A DNA stretch of 64,000 bases, taken from positions 2,480,001 through 2,544,000 of the forward strand of contig NZ_CP051305.1 in the NCBI RefSeq assembly GCF_024181385.1. Direction: 5' to 3'. The position numbers and the translations under genes were made by a program. Within the stretch, counting starts at the first letter, position 1. Each line of letters starts with the position of its first letter. Positions 59,548 to 64,000 of the stretch are shown here, piece after piece. The notes under the pieces were generated by a model. That model was not told the DNA's origin. It did not search any database and was given only the letters and a program-made list of their open reading frames with translations. The stretch comes from Treponema sp. OMZ 798 (GTDB lineage: Bacteria > Spirochaetota > Spirochaetia > Treponematales > Treponemataceae).

Positions 59548-61428
59548 TTATTTGTTTTTACGGGTAGATGAGATTGTCTTTAAAATAATATCCCCGTATT
59601 TTTCCTTTTTTGCTTTTCCGATACCGAAGATATTATCCAAATCGGCAATAGTTGCAGGTTTTTTAAGACCTAAATCAAAGATTGTCTTATCCGAAAAAAT
59701 AATATAGGCAGGAACTCTTGCCTCGTCTGCAAGCTCCCTGCGTTTTTGTTTTAGTGCATTCACTATTGCCGTACCGCGGGCATCTAATTTAATTTCAGAT
59801 GTTTGAGGTTTTGATTTTTCTTTTACTTCTTTTTTAGCGGAGTTATCTTTTTCATAATTAAAGGGAAGCATAATACTGGTTCGGGCTTGAAGTTCTTCTT
59901 TTGCTTTTTGAGTTAATGACAGAACCGAGTAATCTTCATCTTTTATAAGATAGTCTTCTGCCAATAAGACCCGGACAAGATTAAACCATCCTTCCCTATT
60001 GAATTCCGTACCTATGCCCCAAACCGAAAGATCGTTGTGTTTATTTTCAAGGATACGTTTTTGCTTTGAGCCTAAAAGAACATCGATAATGTAGCTGGCA
60101 CCGAATCTGCATCCGGTTCTGACAACACAGGATAAAAATTTCTGCACAGGAACGGTCAGGTCTGTTTTTTCTATTTTTTCTCTGGAACAAAAATCACAGC
60201 AAGGAGCATCACCCTGTACTTCTTTTAATTTTTCTTCAGAAATATTTTCTCCGAAATATTTTAAAATCGCACGGCGGCGGCAGCTGTTGGCTTGTGCATA
60301 ATTACTGATAGCGGAAAGCATAGTTTCGGCTTTTCTTACCTCATCGGGAGATTTATCCTGCATCAAGAATTTAAGCTTAAAAATATCGGCAGCCGAAAAA
60401 AGCAAAAGAGCATGTGCCGGGTTTCCATCCCGTCCTGCTCGGCCTATTTCTTGATAGTACTGCTCAATGCTCTTGGGCAAATCAAAATGAATGACAAACC
60501 TTACATTAGGCTTATTTATACCCATTCCGAAGGCTACGGTTGCTACGATTATTTCTATATCGTCATTGATAAAGTCATTTTGAGTTTTTTGCCTAAGCTC
60601 ATCGGAAAGACCCGCATGATAGGGCTTTGCATTGTATCCTAAAACCGACAGTTGAACTGAAAGAGTATCTGCCTGCTTGCGGGAAAAACAGTAGATAATT
60701 CCGCTTTCGCCCTTATGCTCTTTTAAAAATTCCGAGGCCTGCTCAAAGGGCTTTTGCTTTTCTTTCACTTCCAAAAAAATATTTTTACGGTTAAAGCCGG
60801 CAATAAATTCCTTTGGAGTCTTGAGCTTCAGCATTTTTTTAATGTCGGAGCGGACCTTTTCGGTTGCAGTCGCCGTTATGGCAAGACAGGCCGCCTCTTT
60901 TAAGAGCTTGCGGATTTCAGCCAACTGCCGATATTCAGGCCTAAAATCATGTCCCCATTCCGAAATGCAGTGAGCTTCGTCGATTGTAATACAATCCACT
61001 TTTATTGAAGAAAAAAGCTCTTTACAGCGGTCACTGACCAGAGTTTCAGGAGCAGCATAGAGGATTTTTACCTCTCCGTTTTTAATACGGCGTATGTTAT
61101 CGGCATATTTTTCCCAATCTAAGGAGCTGTTTAAGGCAACAGCCTCTACCCCTATCGTTTCCAAGCCGCAAATCTGGTCGTGCATAAGAGAAATAAGGGG
61201 AGAAACTACTATGGTTACCCCCTCAAAAATGAGGGCCGGAATCTGATAGCATAGAGATTTTCCGCCTCCTGTCGGCATTACCGCAAGGACGTCTTTTTTT
61301 TGGAGAAGGCTATCTATAATTTCTTTTTGGAAGGGTCTGAATTCATCATAGCCGAAGACTTGTTTTAAAATATCTTCAAGGGAGGAGATTGTCTTTTTAC
61401 TGTCAGAACCTTTTGATCCGCGCGTCAT
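59548..61428 (-). CDS. recQ: ATP-dependent DNA helicase RecQ
   Basis: A 626-residue 3'-to-5' helicase. Motif I MPTGGGKSLCYQ, DEAH box ITIDEAHCISEWGHDFRPEY, motif VI QEIGRAGRDGNPA, then a zinc-binding RQC region (CRRRAILKYFGE...CCDFC) and a C-terminal HRDC domain (RVPAYIIFSDKTI...). It acts in recombinational repair and fork restart. The ATG has no good ribosome site, and a TATAAT on the minus strand (complement of 61440-61445) ends 11 nt before it, indicating a very short leader. It is divergent from cas9. Confidence 0.96.
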   Translation of the reverse strand: MTRGSKGSDSKKTISSLEDILKQVFGYDEFRPFQKEIIDSLLQKKDVLAVMPTGGGKSLCYQIPALIFEGVTIVVSPLISLMHDQICGLETIGVEAVALNSSLDWEKYADNIRRIKNGEVKILYAAPETLVSDRCKELFSSIKVDCITIDEAHCISEWGHDFRPEYRQLAEIRKLLKEAACLAITATATEKVRSDIKKMLKLKTPKEFIAGFNRKNIFLEVKEKQKPFEQASEFLKEHKGESGIIYCFSRKQADTLSVQLSVLGYNAKPYHAGLSDELRQKTQNDFINDDIEIIVATVAFGMGINKPNVRFVIHFDLPKSIEQYYQEIGRAGRDGNPAHALLLFSAADIFKLKFLMQDKSPDEVRKAETMLSAISNYAQANSCRRRAILKYFGENISEEKLKEVQGDAPCCDFCSREKIEKTDLTVPVQKFLSCVVRTGCRFGASYIIDVLLGSKQKRILENKHNDLSVWGIGTEFNREGWFNLVRVLLAEDYLIKDEDYSVLSLTQKAKEELQARTSIMLPFNYEKDNSAKKEVKEKSKPQTSEIKLDARGTAIVNALKQKRRELADEARVPAYIIFSDKTIFDLGLKKPATIADLDNIFGIGKAKKEKYGDIILKTISSTRKNK

Positions 61429-61538
61429 ATATGGGTGATATTATACCCTAAAACGTCAAATTAAGCAAGCATCAAGTGAAAAGTTATGGTAAGTAGTCAG
61501 TATTCAAACAGTATCCTCAAATAATTCAATATAAAATG

Positions 61539-61567
61539 TGGACAGCTAGAAAAAAATAAGCTATAAT
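61539..61567 (+). promoter_or_regulatory. cas9 promoter
   Basis: TGGACA (61539-61544), 17 nt, TATAAT (61562-61567). The predicted start near 61574 gives a cas9 leader of about 170 nt that covers the entire tracrRNA region in antisense. Confidence 0.75.
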
Positions 61568-61582
61568 TTTGAGTAATTAATA

Positions 61583-61706
61583 AAAAAGGCTTAACATAGT
61601 TAAGCCTTGATGCTCCACAATGAGCGGTCACTCCTCAAGGGAGGACGATTTTGATGAATTCTTATTTGAACTCGTTGTGTAATTTAAGATGGATCTTAAA
61701 TTGTGT
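61583..61706 (-). ncRNA. tracrRNA, antisense to the cas9 leader
   Basis: A minus-strand RNA of about 120 nt. Its 5' part (complement of 61674-61701) is an anti-repeat for the T. denticola type II CRISPR repeat as I recall it; the plus strand there contains GTTGTGTAATTTAAGATGGA. Downstream are hairpins TCCTC-CCTT-GAGGA and GCTC-ATTGTG-GAGC. The 3' end is an intrinsic terminator, AAGGCTTAAC-TAT-GTTAAGCCTT plus T-run (complement of 61582-61608). It pairs with pre-crRNA for RNase III maturation and for Cas9 loading. The promoter lies over the cas9 start. Confidence 0.9.
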
Positions 61707-61712
61707 GAGTAT

Positions 61713-61741
61713 ATTTTAATCTTTTTTAAAGGAATGGTCAA
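61713..61741 (-). promoter_or_regulatory. tracrRNA promoter overlapping the cas9 start
   Basis: On the minus strand TTGACC (complement of 61736-61741) and TAAAAT (complement of 61713-61718) are 17 nt apart. The -35 box reaches to 3 bp from the cas9 ATG, and the spacer covers the cas9 ribosome site (AAAGGA, 61728-61733). Confidence 0.75.
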
Positions 61742-61743
61742 GT

Positions 61744-64000
61744 ATGAAAAAGGAAATTAAGGATTATTTTCTCGGATTGGATGTAGGAACCGGATCGGTC
61801 GGCTGGGCTGTTACTGATGCTGATTATAAGCTTTTAAAATCCAATCATAAAGACCTTTGGGGTATGAGGCTTTTCGATACGGCAGAAACAGCCGAAGGCC
61901 GAAGGCTATATAGAGGAGCCCGGCGACGTATTGAACGAAGAAAAAAAAGAATAAAATTGCTTCAAGAGCTATTTGACGAAGAAATTGCAAAAAAAGACGC
62001 GGGATTTTTCCAAAGAATAAAAGAGAGCCCTCTTTATGCAGAAGACAAGACCATATTACAGGAAAATAGTCTTTTTAATGATAAAGATTTTAACGATAAG
62101 ACCTATCATAAAACCTATCCTACCATAAATCACCTGATAAAGGCTTGGATTGAAAACAAGGTAAAGACTGATCCTCGCCTTTTGTATTTAGCCTGCCATA
62201 ATATTATCAAAAAAAGAGGGCATTTTTTATTTGAGGGAGACTTCGACTCGGAAAACCAATTCGATACTTCTATAAAGGCTCTTTTTGAATATCTGCGTGA
62301 GGATATGGAGCTCGATATTGATGCCGATAGTCAAAAAATAAAGGATATCTTAAAGGACAGCTCTTTAAAAAATTTGGAAAAGCAAAGCCGGCTAAATAAG
62401 CTTTTAGGACTGAGGCCGTCCGACAAACAAAAAAAAGCTATTACGAGTTTAATATCGGGTAACAAGGTAAACTTTGCCGATCTTTATGATAATCCCGACT
62501 TAAAGGATGCAGAGAGAAACGGCATATCTTTTTCTAAGGATGACTTTGACGTTTTAAGTGATGAGCTGGCTTCATTTTTTGGAGATTCCTTTGAGCTTTT
62601 GTTAAAAGCAAAGGCTGTATATAATTGTTCGGTTCTTTCCAAGGTAATAGGAGATGAACAGTATCTTTCCTTTGCAAAGGTTAAGATATACGAAAAGCAT
62701 AAAAAGGATTTGACTAAATTAAAAAATGTTATAAAAAAACATTTCCCAAAGAATTATAAAAAAGTATTCGGATATAATAAAGATGAAAAGGTTAATAATA
62801 ATTACTCCGGATATGTAGGGGTATGTAAAACCGGAAGTAAAAAAAAGATTATAAAAGAGACTACCGGTCAAGAAGATTTTTATAAATTTTTAAAAACTAT
62901 CCTTTCCCCCAAATCGGATATAAAAGAAATAAATGATATATTATCCGAAATTGAAACAGGAACTTTTTTACCTAAGCAGGTATCTAAAAGCAATGCAGAA
63001 ATTCCTTATCAATTGCGCAGGATGGAATTGGAAAGGATATTAATCAACGCAGAAAATCATTTTTCTTTTTTAAAACAAAAAGATGAAAATGGTTTATCTA
63101 TCAGTGAAAAAATCATAATGCTGTTAACATTTAAGATTCCTTATTATATTGGGCCTATAAACGATAAACATAAAAAATATTTTCCTGATAGATGCTGGGT
63201 CATAAAAAAAGAAAACGCTCCTTCGGGTAAAACTACACCTTGGAATTTTTTTAATCATATTGATAGGGATAAAACAGCTGAAGCCTTTATTACAAGCAGA
63301 ACCAATCTTTGTACATACCTAACAGGAGAAGAAGTTTTACCTAAAAACTCTCTTTTATATTCCGAGTTTACCGTTTTAAACGAAATCAATAATTTACAGA
63401 TTATCATTGACGGTAAAAATATCTGCGATATTAAATTAAAACAAAAGATATACGAAGACCTGTTTAAAAAATATAAAAAAATTACACAAAAGCAGATTTC
63501 AACTTTTATAAAACATGAAGGTATTTGCAGTAAAACAGATGAAGTAATTATTTTAGGCATCGATAAAGAATGTACATCTTCATTAAAATCATATATAGAA
63601 CTAAAAAATATTTTTGGTAATAAAATTGATGAAATTTCTACAAAGAATATGCTTGAAGAGATTATACGATGGGCTACTATCTATGATGAAGGAGAAGGTA
63701 AGAGTATTCTTAAAACTAAAGTAAAAAATGAGTATGGTAAGGTTTGTTCCGATGAGCAAATCAAAAAAATTCTAAACCTTAAATTTTCAGGCTGGGGCCG
63801 TCTATCACGCAAATTCCTTGAAACTGTCACATCAGAAATTCCCGGATTTAATGAACCTGTAAATATAATAACGGCAATGCGTGAAACTCAAAATAATTTA
63901 ATGGAGCTGCTTAGCAGTGAATTTAAATTTACTGAAAATATTAAAAAGATAAATTCGACGTTTGAAGATACCGAGAAACGATTTTCATATAACGGCTTGG
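61744..64000 (+). CDS. cas9: CRISPR-associated endonuclease Cas9, N-terminal 752 codons
   Basis: RNA-guided nuclease of a type II CRISPR-Cas system, cut off by the window end. RuvC-I begins DYFLGLDVGTGSVGWAVTD with catalytic Asp13; an arginine-rich bridge helix follows (GARRRIERRKKRIKLLQEL, about residues 58-80), then the recognition lobe, including the family-typical YLACHNIIKKRGHFLFEGD and the late WGRLSRKFL. The HNH, RuvC-III and PAM-interacting domains lie beyond. From memory, this part is close to T. denticola Cas9 with scattered substitutions. AAAGGA lies 10 nt before the ATG. The frame is open throughout, so the gene appears functional here. Confidence 0.97.
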   Translation, partial: MKKEIKDYFLGLDVGTGSVGWAVTDADYKLLKSNHKDLWGMRLFDTAETAEGRRLYRGARRRIERRKKRIKLLQELFDEEIAKKDAGFFQRIKESPLYAEDKTILQENSLFNDKDFNDKTYHKTYPTINHLIKAWIENKVKTDPRLLYLACHNIIKKRGHFLFEGDFDSENQFDTSIKALFEYLREDMELDIDADSQKIKDILKDSSLKNLEKQSRLNKLLGLRPSDKQKKAITSLISGNKVNFADLYDNPDLKDAERNGISFSKDDFDVLSDELASFFGDSFELLLKAKAVYNCSVLSKVIGDEQYLSFAKVKIYEKHKKDLTKLKNVIKKHFPKNYKKVFGYNKDEKVNNNYSGYVGVCKTGSKKKIIKETTGQEDFYKFLKTILSPKSDIKEINDILSEIETGTFLPKQVSKSNAEIPYQLRRMELERILINAENHFSFLKQKDENGLSISEKIIMLLTFKIPYYIGPINDKHKKYFPDRCWVIKKENAPSGKTTPWNFFNHIDRDKTAEAFITSRTNLCTYLTGEEVLPKNSLLYSEFTVLNEINNLQIIIDGKNICDIKLKQKIYEDLFKKYKKITQKQISTFIKHEGICSKTDEVIILGIDKECTSSLKSYIELKNIFGNKIDEISTKNMLEEIIRWATIYDEGEGKSILKTKVKNEYGKVCSDEQIKKILNLKFSGWGRLSRKFLETVTSEIPGFNEPVNIITAMRETQNNLMELLSSEFKFTENIKKINSTFEDTEKRFSYNGL

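Noticed and set aside
61666-61701. CRISPR-repeat-like sequence upstream of cas9 considered as a stray repeat
   Set aside because: It is a single copy lying opposite a promoter-to-terminator RNA unit, so it is explained as the anti-repeat of tracrRNA.
63255-63560. 101-codon minus-strand frame inside cas9
   Set aside because: Antisense shadow of an intact, well-conserved cas9 reading frame.
1-64000. tRNA and rRNA genes
   Set aside because: No cloverleaf with a T-loop GGTTCRANYC pattern and no rRNA-like stretch were recognised by eye; a covariance-model scan would be decisive.

Overview
The window looks like chromosomal DNA of a host-associated oral treponeme. The partial Cas9 at the right end closely resembles, from memory, the Treponema denticola type II Cas9 but is not identical, so T. 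denticola or a near relative such as T. putidum is likely. The DNA is AT-rich. Promoters have sigma-70-like boxes, outer-membrane beta-barrel and lipoprotein genes are common, and both P-loop AAA/DUF4143 proteins and toxin-antitoxin pairs occur. No rRNA or tRNA gene was recognised.

Layout. 1-1.7 kb: the 5' part of a chemotaxis receptor gene (minus strand), with a 16-G tract in its upstream region. 1.6-4.3 kb: class I ribonucleotide reductase alpha subunit behind a promoter carrying two NrdR-like boxes. 4.3-8.1 kb: class I aldolase, a vapBC pair with a palindromic operator, and a stand-alone EF-G. 8.2-12.6 kb: a two-gene ABC exporter and a DUF4299-type protein. 12.7-13.85 kb: a complete ISAs1-type insertion sequence with a 9-bp target duplication. 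13.9-19.2 kb: response regulator, histidine kinase, and an ATPase/FtsX-type permease pair, resembling a cell-envelope-stress or peptide-sensing module. 19.3-21.0 kb: accessory genes (CPBP protease, PIN-domain pair) around one integron-type attC site. 21.1-26.7 kb: gyrA-ktrA-like-MATE-rlmJ. 26.8-34.1 kb: metabolic and signalling genes, including glutamate formiminotransferase, an M17 aminopeptidase, a GGDEF protein and an LCMT-like methyltransferase. An AAA/DUF4143 gene here is preceded by four tandem 33-bp repeats, three of them promoter-like. 34.1-39.5 kb: Bor-like lipoprotein, an HExxH membrane protein, ychF and sppA.

39.6-46.1 kb holds a seven-gene envelope operon: two secreted proteins, a LolD-like ATPase, a MacB/LolC-type permease, a LolA-like protein and two outer-membrane-barrel candidates. 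It is preceded by a perfect palindrome at an activator-like position. 46.1-48.1 kb holds small orphan genes. 48.2-52.2 kb holds thyX and a KtrB/KtrA potassium system. 52.3-58.0 kb holds moxR convergent with a DUF1538-PII-CorC-CorC operon. 58.3-61.4 kb holds two exported proteins and recQ. 61.5-64 kb holds a tracrRNA gene antisense to the whole cas9 leader, then the first 752 codons of cas9. The CRISPR array, cas1 and cas2 are not in the window.

The main points beyond ordinary annotation are the overlapping cas9/tracrRNA promoters, the tandem promoter-like repeats at 28.6 kb, the isolated attC site, and a recurring promoter layout. In that layout the -10 box ends exactly 6 nt before the ATG with no Shine-Dalgarno, which predicts leaderless mRNAs.
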